NCBI GenBank assembly: GCA_021442155.1 | Contig: CM038215.1 | Span: 208,810,982-208,874,981 of the forward strand | Direction: 5' to 3' | Length of the DNA stretch: 64,000 nt | DNA from: Cymbidium sinense | Lineage: Eukaryota; Streptophyta; Magnoliopsida; Asparagales; Orchidaceae | In this document: in pieces, positions 23,976 to 35,856 of the stretch | How the letters are laid out: each line of letters starts with the position of its first letter | Position numbering within the stretch: position 1 is the first letter of the stretch | The notes under the pieces: model-generated | Databases searched by the model: none | What the model was told of the DNA's origin: nothing | The model's input: only the letters and a program-made list of their open reading frames with translations | Program-made: the position numbers and the translations under genes

Positions 23976-26448
23976 AAAAAACTATCCTATTTAAAAATGT
24001 TGATGAGAGACACCACGAAGATCATAGGGGATACTTATTAAAATGATCTAGTATGACATTAAGGAAAGATACACTATCTAGAAATGTAGAGATATCACTC
24101 TACAATGGACTCAATCACTTTATAAGGAGTCTTAAGGCCAATGGGTTTACATATACCAAAGATTTTTTCCTTACTATACATGGATAAGTAAAGTAGGGTT
24201 CATTTTAAGCCGAATTCTTAAATTCCTTATGGGGCCAAGCCAAGCTCCATAGTTTGTTACATCTTAGGAGACATAAATCACTTGAGAGTAATCTCTCTTA
24301 GAATTATTGGCTAACATCTCTCAAGAATTCAAAGCTTGCTATCAATGGATTGGTGATCATTGGAATTCAATTGAAAAACTCAATTATGAAGAGTTCTTAA
24401 TAGAACCCAAAGGAGGATAAGTAGGAAGCCTAGTGAACACTTCAATCTATCTGATGGCAAGGCTTTATTTTATTTTATTGAAATGGAGAATTTTGATTAT
24501 TCAAGTTAACATTTTATTAAAAAGCTAGGACTTATTCTAAGAACACAAGATTGTAGAAATGCCTAAAAAGTGAGGATTTATACACATAGCAAAGAAGAAC
24601 TAGGCTACCTTTGAACCTATGTATAAAGTGCTCTAGCACAAGCTAAGAGCTTAACTTAATTCTACTTGAGGAAAAATGAGATTTGTTAGCTTGCTTTCAC
24701 TAGAGAGAGTGAAATTATCCCAACTCTTCTGGACTTACAACTACCTAGACTGACTGTCAGCTAACACATCCTATGAGTTAAAACTATGTGGCGAAGTCTT
24801 ATGAATTCAAGATAGTTAGGTTGTTATTTATTAGGAATGAGTCTAAGATCCCAAACTCAATCTTTAATAGTCGATATCATGGTTGACATGAAAGAATGTC
24901 TTAGACTAATACAATAAAATTACATGTTTAATTTACTTCAGGCTTGGATGGATAGATATGCCTACATGTATGATGAAATAAAGTTATGAGCCAATCTGTG
25001 AGAGGGGTGTTCTTCACTCAAGAGGTTAATGTCAATGATCATGCACTCCCTTTTTTGTGCAATCAATGGAGATCCCCTATATTCAAGAAAGAAGGATAAG
25101 ATGTATGCAAGACATTATCAACATTCATTTCAAACTTATGACATCTAAATCAAATTTATTGATTAATTTTTATGACTTTATGTTGAGATTGTGAATTATA
25201 TTAATTTTAAGTTAAAGTTGCTTATCTTAATTACATAGAAAATTTTAAGTTTTTAAGTAGCCTAATGAAATTTGAGCCATACAACAATCATCACACTTTA
25301 CGAAATAAAAAAAATGCATTTCTATTATGCAATCAAAGTAAACATGACAAATATTCAATCAAATTAAAAGAATAATGAAAGGTTGGTGATGTCTGGTTCC
25401 TCTATACACGCCAAAAAAAATAAAAAGTTGGGTTACTGAGCTCAACCCTTATGCAACCCAGATTATAATTATATAAATGAAATTAAAACAAGTCATGGGG
25501 TCTTCATCTTTATTTAATCTTCTGAACCTTGGAACATCTAAGCATCATAGAGCCTCCTAGGTTAAAGCCTTCAAGCCTCTACTTATCATAAACCCCATGA
25601 CTCTTAATCATATTCTATTATAAAATTAGATTTGAAAATTCTAAAAAGAAATTTTAACTATACCTACATATAGATGTTAGCTATAACACACATACATATC
25701 AAACAGTTATATATCACATAATTGGACTTAGCACTAATAGGTGCCAAGCCCACCTGTCTGAATAGGCTATGCTAAAAGGAAAGCAACAGCTACAAGCAAA
25801 AGTATTTGATTTATTTTTATTAATATAAGCATGGTCTCCTACAAAAAGTATCATTATTCTAATAATTAAGGCCTTATCATCTAGACCAATGGAAAAATAA
25901 TCATAACAACTAGTCTAAAATATTACACTTAAAATAAAAAATTAATACATCACAATATAACACTGACCTAAACTAAGTCTTAGATTGGTGGCCTATCAAT
26001 CTAATGTGTGTGCAAAGGCTAGTGTAGTAACTTAGAACTGGACTTTAATATTTAATTTATGAATTGAGAGCATGGTTTAATTTATTATCATTGGGTGATT
26101 TTAATCTAAATAATGTGTTATGAAGACCAGAGGACTTAGTAGTCAACATTATAATGATAACTACTATACCCTTGCCCTATCCTAAAGGAACTAAACCCCT
26201 AAGATGAATATTACCTTGATTTGAGGTACACATTTTTAAGGACTAATTAGATACAAGGAATAACTCCTGATATATGAATGTCCCTTATGCTTCATTCTTA
26301 AATTGATGAATATGATGGGTATACATGCTAATGCATTGAATGAAAGTAACTATACTTATGCAATGACTTAAAGTTACATTTGGAGATTAGTGGATGGTAT
26401 GCATAAATGGAGTTCTAATCATTTAATGATTTGCAATGCAAAGATATG

Positions 26449-26712
26449 TGGCTTTATTAAACCAAGAGGTGAGGTTATAAAACCTCCTTTAGGCTAACTT
26501 AATAGCCGTGCACTGCCAGGATGTCTAGCCTATATACCTTAGATTTATGAATATCCTTATGTTATGAATATATGCTTCTTGAATAACATGCATCTCAAAT
26601 GAATTGTGCATTAAGCATAGGTATGTGAATTAAACCATGGGGATGAGGTTAGAAAATCTCTATTGGGCTAACTTAATAGTTGTGCACCCCCGAGACGTTC
26701 AGCTTATATATC
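26449..26712. repeat. internal direct duplication in LTR-G (about 173-bp period)
   Basis: The block 'attaaacca..gg.gatgaggtta.aaa.ctc' with a following 'ggctaacttaatag' occurs near 26455 and again near 26628. It is homologous to the doubled block at 7618-7960, but the spacing is shorter. Confidence 0.75.
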
Positions 26713-28385
26713 TTACATTTGTGTCGAGCATGTGATTTGATATGAATATAACATGAATGATAAACTACATTAATGCATGGCACGGAGGATGATACCTATT
26801 ATTATTACTTTTCTATGTAATTTCAAAATTAAATATTAAAATTACAAATTCTAAGTTAATTAAGGTTCAAAAAACATGTATAAGATGATCCACACTAATT
26901 TAAATCTTTTAAGCAAGGAAAAGTTGCATCTAATAAATTTATCTCATATATTCATTAGTCCCACGAAGAGGTTAAGACATTAAAGGCTCAACTCATGCTT
27001 AAGGCATGCTCTATTTAATGAAATTGATTAAGGATTACCTAAGAGATATTTAAGTTGAATAAATTAATTTAAATAGTTTAGGCTTGAGTTTGATCTTTAT
27101 AATGTTATTCTTTGTTGGTTGCTAAATTTTAAACCAAATTTTTCTAAATTTCTTCATTTATTAGTTATTAAATATAATAATTATGCTAAATAACCCCCAA
27201 AAATGTAAATATTCACTGGTAAGCCCAAAATTATAAAAAAAATTCTAAATATGCATGAGAACAAAAAAATGAATTACAAAATTTCTTAAGTCATTTTAGC
27301 AAAAAAAAAGTGATTAATTACACTAATTAATATTTTGATAATTAGGCAATTACACTCAAAATACCCCAAACCAATTAGGGATTTTGATTACATTCTCTAA
27401 TTATTTCCTAAATGAACATTCGGAAGGTTCATTCATAATTTTTATGGTTACAAATAATTAATTATTAATTTTCTTAGTTTTAGGCTATTTAATTGAATTA
27501 TTTAATTAATTAAATGCCCTAAGATATAATGTTTCAAATCAATTATAATTAAGAGCTTAGAAATTTCTCTAAGAGTCTTTGATGTCAACCATTGATGATT
27601 GAACATTAGAGGATCAATTATTTATTTTTATGATTTTTCAAATTAATTAATTTGGTCAATTAATTACTTAAGCTTAAATAAATCATAACTCTTAATTAAT
27701 CAATGAAATTACCTTAAAATAATTATTGGAGGTGAGGATATCAACAAGAATGTTCCCTAAAAGTTTCAAGTCAATTAGGGCATTAGTTAAGTGTTAATTT
27801 TACTAATTTAGATTTCATTCAAATCCCAATTACTCTTAATCGAGCAAGTAAAAATTAAAGCTTCCATTTTTCTTAATTTCTTCTATATCTAAGCTTTCTA
27901 GAGAGTATTATTTATATATTTTTTCAGATTTTTTATAATTGGTTTAAATTTTTTAAAATTTAGCTATTTAATTAAATTTTTAACCCTCATCAATAAATTT
28001 ATACCGTCGGCCCTGTGTCATCCCTGACGCGATAGCACTTTACATGTGGTGCCATGCAGTTCGCAACTCAAAAATCAAAAAAGTTGAGATTAATCATGCG
28101 ACTTAAAAGGGATTAAATCAAAAATCTAGAGAGAAATAATTGCAACCATCTGTTGTAATCATGCGGAATGGATGGAGCATGATTCGTCCCCTTCTTCTAG
28201 TGAGAGACAAAGATCTTTTACCTTTTATCACTTGATCTAGATAGTTAGAGCTTGAATTTAAGTGAGAAATACATCCAAAAGCATCGAGGGTTGATTTCCT
28301 ACTGATTTCTATGGATTGATTATGTTAAAATAAGGTATCACTTTGCAAAAGACCACAATCTTAGGGGCTTTCTATTGTTTGAAGG

Positions 28386-28390
28386 ATTTA
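28386..28390. repeat. target-site duplication ATTTA (partner at 44641-44645)
   Basis: ATTTA precedes TGATAAGTG at 28391 and recurs before CCTCA at 44646. Excision of 28391-44645 restores the LTR-G module found uninterrupted at 3950-3960 (ggatttacctca). The low complexity of ATTTA limits its weight; the restored colinearity is stronger evidence. Confidence 0.65.
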
Positions 28391-28759
28391 TGATAAGTGT
28401 TAAATTTGTGAAAATTTCATGTAATTAAAATGACTTTTCCATATTTTTATAAATTAAAATGTATTAATTTTAAGTATAGTTTTATGTCGTAACAAGAAAA
28501 ATCTAAAAAATATGTTAATGAAGAAATTTAGGCACAGCACTATGGTGCTAAAATGGCCTAAATTTGAGCAAATCGATAGCAAGGCTAAGGCCTATAACAG
28601 TAGCACCGCGATGCTGGATCAGGCTTATTTTACATAGTTTGATAGTAAGCTTAGAGCTTAGGTGCTACATAAATAATGTTGGACTAGAGGAAAAAATATG
28701 AAGTAGAGGAAGTAAACACAGCTCTGTAGCACCAGAACAATAGTGCCACAATATCACAT
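28391..28759 (+). mobile_element. LTR-S (second LTR family), 5' part
   Basis: Starts TGATAAGTGTTAAATTTG, a start common among plant Ty3/gypsy LTRs. It is non-coding and contains several GTAGCACC/GTGCTA motifs (about 28590, 28670 and 28727). It continues at 43350 after removal of the nested insertion. Combined length is about 1.66 kb with no internal region, so it is a solo LTR. Confidence 0.65.
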
Positions 28760-29706
28760 TGTAGTGCTTTAGTTTGAAGTCATATGGACACCACATAAAT
28801 CTTAGGAGTACTTATTGAAATGATCGAGCTTAGCATCTAAGGAATGATGTCTATCTTGAAAGACAGAAACATCATCCTACAACAGACTAAATCACCTAAT
28901 AAGGACTCCTAAGATGGATGGTTATACATATATACTAGAGATCTTTCTCATACTTTACATGGATAGATAAAGTAGGGTTTATTTTAAGCCAAGTTCTTTA
29001 GTTCCCTATAGAAGCAAGCTTCCATAATTAATTACATCCTAAGAAATGAGAATTTTTTATGAACACTCTTGATTAAAGTAGTCAACTAATATTTCCAAAG
29101 ATTTCTAAGGTAGGTAATCAAAGAATTGGTCATTTTAGAAAGAAACTGGGAAGAGCTCAAATAAGAAGAGTTCTTACCAAATTCTAAAAGAGAATGAATG
29201 GAAAGTACACATGATACTAGAAAGCCTAGTGAGTGCTTCAATTTACCCAATAGTAAGACTTTACATTTTTGAAAGAGAAAATATTAGTTATTTGAGTTGA
29301 AACTTTATTAGAATGTTAGGGCTTAGATTCTAATAATATAAGATTATGAAAATGCCTAAGAGGTGGGACTTATACTCATAACAAAAGAGAAACAAAAATC
29401 CTTATAACCTATATTTAAGGTGCTCTCGCAATAGCTTAGAGCTTGGCCTAATTCTACTTCTGGGAATGAGATATATTAGTTCACTTCCACTAGGGACAGT
29501 GGACCAATCCCGACTCTTCTAGACTTACAAATGTTTACAGTGGCTGTCAGCTAACACCTCCTATGATTTTAAATTTATGTGGGCTAGTCATATATAAATG
29601 CAAGAAAAATAAGCTATTATTAATTATGAAAGAATCTAAAGTCTTAAACTCACTCCTATAAGAGACTAGATCATAGTTGGCGTGCAAGTTATGACCTAAA
29701 CTAATG

Positions 29707-29708
<2 letters not shown>

Positions 29709-29748
<40 letters not shown>
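29709..29748. repeat. (AT)n microsatellite
   Basis: About 20 AT units inside nested copy A. It lies at a different LTR position from the tract at 7422, so it arose independently. Confidence 0.97.
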
Positions 29749-29752
<4 letters not shown>

Positions 29753-32033
29753 TTTAACTCATCATTTTGGACTCAAGCTTGGGAGAGTTTATGACTAAAT
29801 GCATGATAAGAATTGGTTATGGGTTAAATCAGAAAGAAAGGGTGTTCCCCACTATAATGGACTGCTCTCACAGGTCAAGCTTATCCACTATCATGGAAAA
29901 GAGGAGATCCCTTATTTTCAAGAGAAAAATAATATGCATGCATGATATTATAACATACAATCATACAACTAAAGAGTTGCTAAATTTTTTATTTTTTTAT
30001 TAACATCCTAGGCTTTAGGATGAGGTTATGAGTAGATTAACTTTTAATTGAAGTTATTAAATTAGGGTACAAAATTTAAATTTTTCTAAAGAGCCTACTG
30101 TATTCAGGCCACACTTCAAATAATCAAACTTAAAGAAACTAATGAAATTATGTCATTTCTATTATGCAATCAAAGTAAACACAGTAGTCAAATAATTAAT
30201 TTCATAAAAGAAAAAGAGGCCGGTGGGGCTGGGTACCGTCGTAAACCCTAGAAAAGAAAAAAAAGGGTAGTCGATCTATACCTTTATATAGCTCGAGTTA
30301 TAATTAAATTATAATGAAAGGAAAAGCTATGAGGGTCTTCAATTCTTCTTCATCTTCACTTCTTGGATTTGAATACTCTAGGCTTCAGAAGGCCTCCTAG
30401 GTCCTTACCTTCTAGCCATTGCTTATCCTAAACCCCACAGCACTAACCCTAATCCTATTGCAAAAATTATATTTTTATGTGAATGAAAATCTAACTACAC
30501 CTGTAAAATAGTAGTTATCATAACAAACACATAAACCATATTATTATATTTCATATATTTGGACTTAGCACCTTACCTTTGAGTAACCAAGCCCTCCTGC
30601 CCTATTGGATCATGCTTAAGGAGTTAACAACACCTGCAAGAAAGAAACATTTACACTTTTATTATTGCAAGGATCCCTTAAGCACGATCCCTTACAAAAA
30701 TATCATTAATCTAATGTCGTCTTAACATTCAGACTATGCACAAATAATCCTAACATCTAGTCTAAAACATCACAGCACTTCAATCATTGACCTAACCTAG
30801 TACTAAAATTGGTGGGTTAGTATTCTAATGTGTGTGCTAAGGTCAAGTGTGGTATGTCATAATTGGACTTTAGAGTTAGGGATTTCTAATGATTGAATAT
30901 TTAAATTTTTTATTAAAGGTTGTTATTCTTTAGGTTGTTTAAAGTTTGGATAAGATTTTAAATTATGCATTTTTTTGTTGTTTGTTCTTTAATTGTAATT
31001 TAACATCATAAAGAGTAGAAAGAGAGTTGATTCTCTTTTATCCCTACCTTAGATTGATCTTAAAGAATGAATTTTTATGACTTTTAAGCCTTTCAATGAA
31101 ATCTTCATAAATTTTAATTAGACCTATATTTGGATTTGAGCTAAAGAAACTTATTTAATCATGAAAGGCATCTTAATATTAATGAAGTAAAATCATAATC
31201 AAATGAGCAATGTTTTGTAATTTTAGCTTCATTATCAATATACATCACTATTTTATTTTGCTCCATTTTTATTTCATACATGTACATACAACTTATATAT
31301 ATATATACATATAATGTATAAGAAGCTATACAATTAGCCCAAATACACACATACACATATATAAATGCAAATATGAAATCATGAAAAGTCACAAGATGTT
31401 ATCCTTCTAAGCATGAAAGAGAAGTAAACCTCACTTTATTTTATCATTTAAAATTAAAATTTACAAATATAAGTTTAGATTTAAATTATTTAATTAATAA
31501 CTAAAATATAATTATTGATTAAAAAGATAAAATAAATTAAGATATATTAGTGATAATAGCCACTCCATATATTTATATCTTTTCATATCATGCAATTGAA
31601 TGCAACATATTCTTTTTTAAATTTAAAATATAAGTGTATGAAACCAAATAATTATACATTATCAAATGACATATTTGGCTTCATTAAAACCTAAGGACAA
31701 TCATGTTAAATAAGCATACCTTAAGCCTAATCAAAGCCTTTTTAGGATTTTAATTTCATGGTTTCGAGTTATTTAATCCTAAAGAGAAGAAGTGAAAGTT
31801 AGTGTTCAACTCATCTCCATATTTGTTTGTTAATAAATTTTAAAAGAATTGAAGTTGCTTTTATGAATTAATAAAGTTTGGCCCATTAATAATCCATTTA
31901 ATTACCCTACAAAAAATCACTTAATTTGATTAACTATTAAGCAAGAGCCCATAAAACATGATGACATGCTTGGAAAATAAAATTTGTAATGTCCTAAATA
32001 TTCTAATGCAATTAGGCCCATGTTTAATAATTA

Positions 32034-32038
32034 ATGAA
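32034..32038. repeat. target-site duplication ATGAA (partner at 39921-39925)
   Basis: ATGAA ends at 32038 just before TGTGTGAAAA and recurs directly after GAGGTCAACA at 39920. Removing 32039-39925 rejoins copy A: compare the continuous version near 8640-8700. Confidence 0.8.
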
Positions 32039-34308
32039 TGTGTGAAAATTTTATGACACCACATAGAGTTTAAGAATTTCTTATTTAGATGATCAAATAC
32101 ATCATTAGGAGTACAAATTTTATTTGAGATGATAAACATGTTTTTTTATAATGGATCTGATCATTTAATAAGAGACTCCTAAGGCTAATGGGTATTTCAC
32201 GTACTAGAGATTTTTCTCCTGAACTACATGAAAAGTAGAACAAGGTTTATTTCAAACTGGGTTCATGGTTCCTTATAGTTAATTACATCTTAAGAAGGAT
32301 CTATTCCTAAGAATACTCTCGATTAAAGAAATAAGTTATTATTTCTAAATATTTTTAAGTTGGTTTTTGAAGGATTGATTTTTTGAATTTTCAATTGGGA
32401 GCGATCCAAGGTGGAGATAGTTGTTTTAGAATCAAAATGGGATGAAGTAGAAAATGTTTATTGATACTGGGATACCTAATAGACATTTTAACTATCCTAT
32501 AATTGGGTTTTAACATTGGAGATTTAATTTAGATTTTGAGTTGACATTTTCTTAAAAGTCTAAGACTTAGATTCTAGCAGCATAAGTCAACAGAAATAAT
32601 TAGGGTTGAAGAATTATTCCTAAAAAGGTTGCTTCAGAAGCTAGTCTATAAGTCCTTCTGACACATATCAAATGCTCATCCTAATTTCATTTTGGGAATT
32701 ATAAGCCATTCCTCTCACTTGAGGGACCTAACCTATCCCTAACTCTTCTGGACTTACAACCCGCCTGGAGAGAGCTACTAGCTAAAACCACCTAAATGCA
32801 ATTTAAATTCATGACACCAACTCTTATGAATGCAAGATGGCTGGGCTATTAAATTTTTAAGAAAGGAATCTATGAATATAGACTCACTCCCTAATTCTTA
32901 AGATAATGTGGGGTATGAAATGCATCTAACTAATGCACATTTTAAAGATTTTTATTTTGACTTGATAATCATTTTAGGCCATGAGTATACAATTTATGCC
33001 TATAGGATATGTAATTAGAAGAAAGTCATGGGCCAAATCAATAGTAGGAGGTAGGCTTCCCCAAGAAGGCAGACATCCTCATAGGTCAGATGCCCCTTAT
33101 GTGCAATGGCAGAAGTTTCCTAATTCAAGGATTGGAGCAATATGATTACAAGATTTTTAAGACCTAAAAAGTTTCTAATTTATTTTAAGTGATTCCCTAG
33201 GGCTTTATTTAAATTCAATTTTGAATTGCATTATTTTTATGTTTGAGTTGATTAAATTTAAATGGGTAGAAAATTTAGTTTTTCCTGTGGGCCTATGTCC
33301 AGGAATTCATCACAAAAAGCATAACACAGAAAAAAATCTAGAAAAGCAGATTAATTCTATTACACACCCAAAATAAAGTACACTAATTTAAATATATAAA
33401 ACAAGCCAATGGGGCTAAGTACCAATGTACACCTCAAAAGAAAGGAAAATAGGCCCTTACACTGCCCAACCTAGAACAACAAGTCTAGATCTATGAGTGT
33501 TCTTACTAGGATCATCTACTTCTTTAGGGACCTCAATTAGGCATCACAGGGGATCTTTGCACCATCTCCTGGTAGGGTCAACTCTTGCTAATCATATACC
33601 CCATAGATCCTAACCAAATTCTAAGCTCAAATTTACATTTTTAAATTCAAAAATAATTTTTAAGCCCTGTAAAACAAATGTCAAAAAATACAAACACCAC
33701 ACAATAGTTATATTTTTCAAACATACGGGCTTAGCATTAGTTTCTTTCCAAGCCCACCAGTCTTATGGACTATGCTAAGGGACTTTTCAACACCTGTAAG
33801 AAAACAACAATTCTATAATTTTTATTTATGATAGCAGTCCCTTGAATACATTCCCTTGTAGAAGACAATGTCAATTCTTTAAATAACGTCCTACCAACAA
33901 GACTATCAACAATCAATCCTAGCCATCCAGTTTAAAACAGTACACCATAAAATAATAAAAATAATTCTTATCACAGAAAATCACAGAACATCCTAACCTA
34001 AGTCTTAGATCCGTGACCTATAATTCTAGTGTGTGAAGAAATGGGATTGTATGGCAAGACATTATTAGGTTCTATGATTTTATTTTTTATTTCTTTAGTT
34101 TTGAATGTTATTTTTTTTACCTTTAGATGATTTAAATTTAAATTATTTATTAATTTTTATCTTCATTTTAGGTACATTTTATTATGTTATAATTAATTTA
34201 AGTTTTCAAGGATGAAGATTATAATAGATTCCATTCTAAATGGAACCCATTCCATTCAACACCCTAAGTCCTAATAGGATGATATCTTTATTCTAAGGTA
34301 ACGATTCA
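32039..34308 (-). mobile_element. LTR-G nested copy B, first part
   Basis: Starts TGTGTGAAAATTTTATGACACC, so the sense 3' end is the canonical CA. Modules in order: 'taagaatttcttatttaga', 'actagagatttttctcc' (32204), 'taactcttctggacttacaac' (32741), 'ggggctaagtaccaatgtac' (33413) and 'gggcttagcattag' (33727). Split by a LINE-like insertion at 34309. Without it the copy is about 6.3 kb. Complete ends with TG...CA and a perfect 5-bp duplication make this the best-defined LTR-G in the window. Confidence 0.8.
34297..34308. repeat. target-site duplication GGTAACGATTCA (partner GGTAAAGATTCA at 35845-35856)
   Basis: Twelve bases match with one mismatch across the LINE-like insertion. This length is typical of target-primed reverse transcription rather than LTR integration. 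Confidence 0.8.
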
Positions 34309-35844
34309 GGTTGGTGCTGCTGAGCTTTGGTTTTCCTCCAGTTTTGGTGGCTCTCTCCTCTTATTTGTCTCCTGCTATGTTAGTTTTAAGATGGCCTAGT
34401 GATTGGCAAGTTTCGGAGCTTGCTTGGTTGCCATTTTCCCTGGCCTCTTTTTTTACCTATGAGTGTTTATTGGCTGGTGGTTGCATGATGGCTGTGGTTT
34501 TTTCCAACCTTTTGCTTTTGATTTGTCATGACTACTAGTTGAGCCTGGCCATGGGTTTTGTTCCTTCCTGGGCTGAGTTACATTCTTTGGTGCTATTACC
34601 TGTCATTTGGTTTTTGTTTCCCTTTTCTTGTAATTTTTTTAAGCTTTTTTTGTGGTGTTAGCCCGTTGGTTGGATGGACCGTTAGCTTGTTAATTTTTTT
34701 CTATTGAGGGATGAACCTTTATATGGTTTTAATTGTTCTTTTCTTTTAGATTTGGTCATTTCTTCCATGTTCCTGCCTTTTTAGGTTCTGGCTGTGTTGA
34801 ATCAGGTTTGGGATCCTTGGCTCTGGTTGGTGGTGGGTGATCAGAATGTGGGTTTGGATGGCTCTATTGCTATTTCTGTTATTCCTACTACTATGGTTGG
34901 CTGGGTAGCCTTGATGGCTGGCTGTTGGTTGGAGGATCTGTAGATTTTTTGGTTCTTTACCTTTGGTTTAATTTTTTTTTGGGTGACTTTGATAGTGGTT
35001 TTTTCTTGGATGCTATCTTTTCTAGTTGGTTGCTTTGAATGTGTTGGTTTTCCTAGGGAGTTTTGGTTATTCTATTGGTTGTGGAATTGGCCTCCCTTTG
35101 GGATTTTTCCCTCTCTCTTGATGGTGCTTATCCACTTTTTTCCATCCTTTTATTGTGGTGATTTGGTTGGTGCTTCCTTATTTTTATGGTGATCCTGATT
35201 ATTAGTGTTAAGAGATTTTAATGGTTGTTTGGTTTTAGCTTTGCTCCCTAGTTTGACTGGATGTATTTGTTGGTTAGTTACCTATTTAATCCTGATGATA
35301 GATATTGGAACTTGGCTAGCTCTTGGCTATCGGGTGATTGGTTTAATCGAGGTAAGTTGGCTATGATGGCTGGGATGTTTCCCTTATTATCTTTTTGGTT
35401 GGTAGCACCATATGTTATTGTAACCCTTCTACTGAAGTTTGGATGCTCACATATCTTGCTGCCCCTTGAGATGATTGTGACTAAGCCTGAGCCTTATCTA
35501 AGACTTCTATCATTTTGTTCTTTTTTTGTACTTACCTTGACCTTATTTCTAGATGCTTATCTTTATCTTAAGTTCCCTACAGGTTTGTGGTAGGGTTTGG
35601 GGTTGTAGGTGGATTGTGGATCTCTCATAAGACTTTGGCTACTCTTCTTGGAATTTTGTTTTATTTCTTAGTTGGTGTTTGTCTTTTCTTTCTTTTGCTT
35701 TGGTTTTCAGGTAATATGTAGGGGATTTATCTCTTTAGGCTAATTGTAGCTCTTTGAGCAGTAGTTTAGAGATTTATCCTTTTTAAGGAACTTCTTTCCC
35801 TTTCTTTATGGCAAAAAAATCCTCCCCCTTCGACCAAAAAAAAT
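34309..35844 (+). mobile_element. LINE-like retroposon, 1.5 kb, probably 5'-truncated
   Basis: This stretch is T/G-rich (many ggttggctggg, ctttttggttgg strings), unlike the A/T-rich LTR around it. It ends with 'cctcccccttcgacc' and an A-run directly before the right target duplication. An A-tail, 12-bp duplications and absence of LTRs indicate L1-type insertion on the plus strand. Plant LINE 3' ends are often T/G-rich like this, from general knowledge. The hydrophobic ORFs inside (34311-34538, 34983-35192, 35261-35593) show no RT, endonuclease or zinc-knuckle motif and reflect composition. A retrocopy of some other transcript is the alternative. Confidence 0.7.
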
Positions 35845-35856
35845 GGTAAAGATTCA

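Larger units (their letters stand above)
23981..28390 (-). mobile_element. 5' LTR-G of the old element, first part
   Basis: From 'actatcctatttaaaaatg' the sequence follows the LTR-G module order: 'gacaccacgaagatcat' (about 24010), 'actatctagaaatgtagag', 'gactcttctggacttacaac', the block near 25430, 'ggacttagcactaatagg' (about 25730), the doubled 'attaaacca' block (26449-26712) and the block near 28000-28200. It is broken off at 28390 within the module 'gaaggattta|cctca', which resumes at 44646. Joined length is about 6.5 kb, in the range of other copies. Confidence 0.8.
28760..32038 (-). mobile_element. LTR-G nested copy A, first part
   Basis: Begins TGTAGTGCTTTAGTTTGAAG and follows the LTR-G order with 'actagagatctttctc' (28947), 'gaagcaagcttccataatt' (29010), 'gcctagtgagtgcttcaa' (29224), a block near 30220 and 'ttggacttagcacc' (30560). 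It is interrupted at 32038 by copy B and continues at 39926. Joined length is about 6.7 kb. No convincing target duplication: the flanks are CACAT on the left and CATGT on the right. The ORFs at 29767-30003, 31159-31392 and 31930-32139 are chance. Confidence 0.75.

Noticed and set aside
34311..35593. Three hydrophobic Leu/Trp/Phe-rich plus-strand ORFs resembling membrane proteins
   Set aside because: They reflect the T/G-rich composition of the LINE-like insertion. No conserved motif is seen, and several frames carry short openings.
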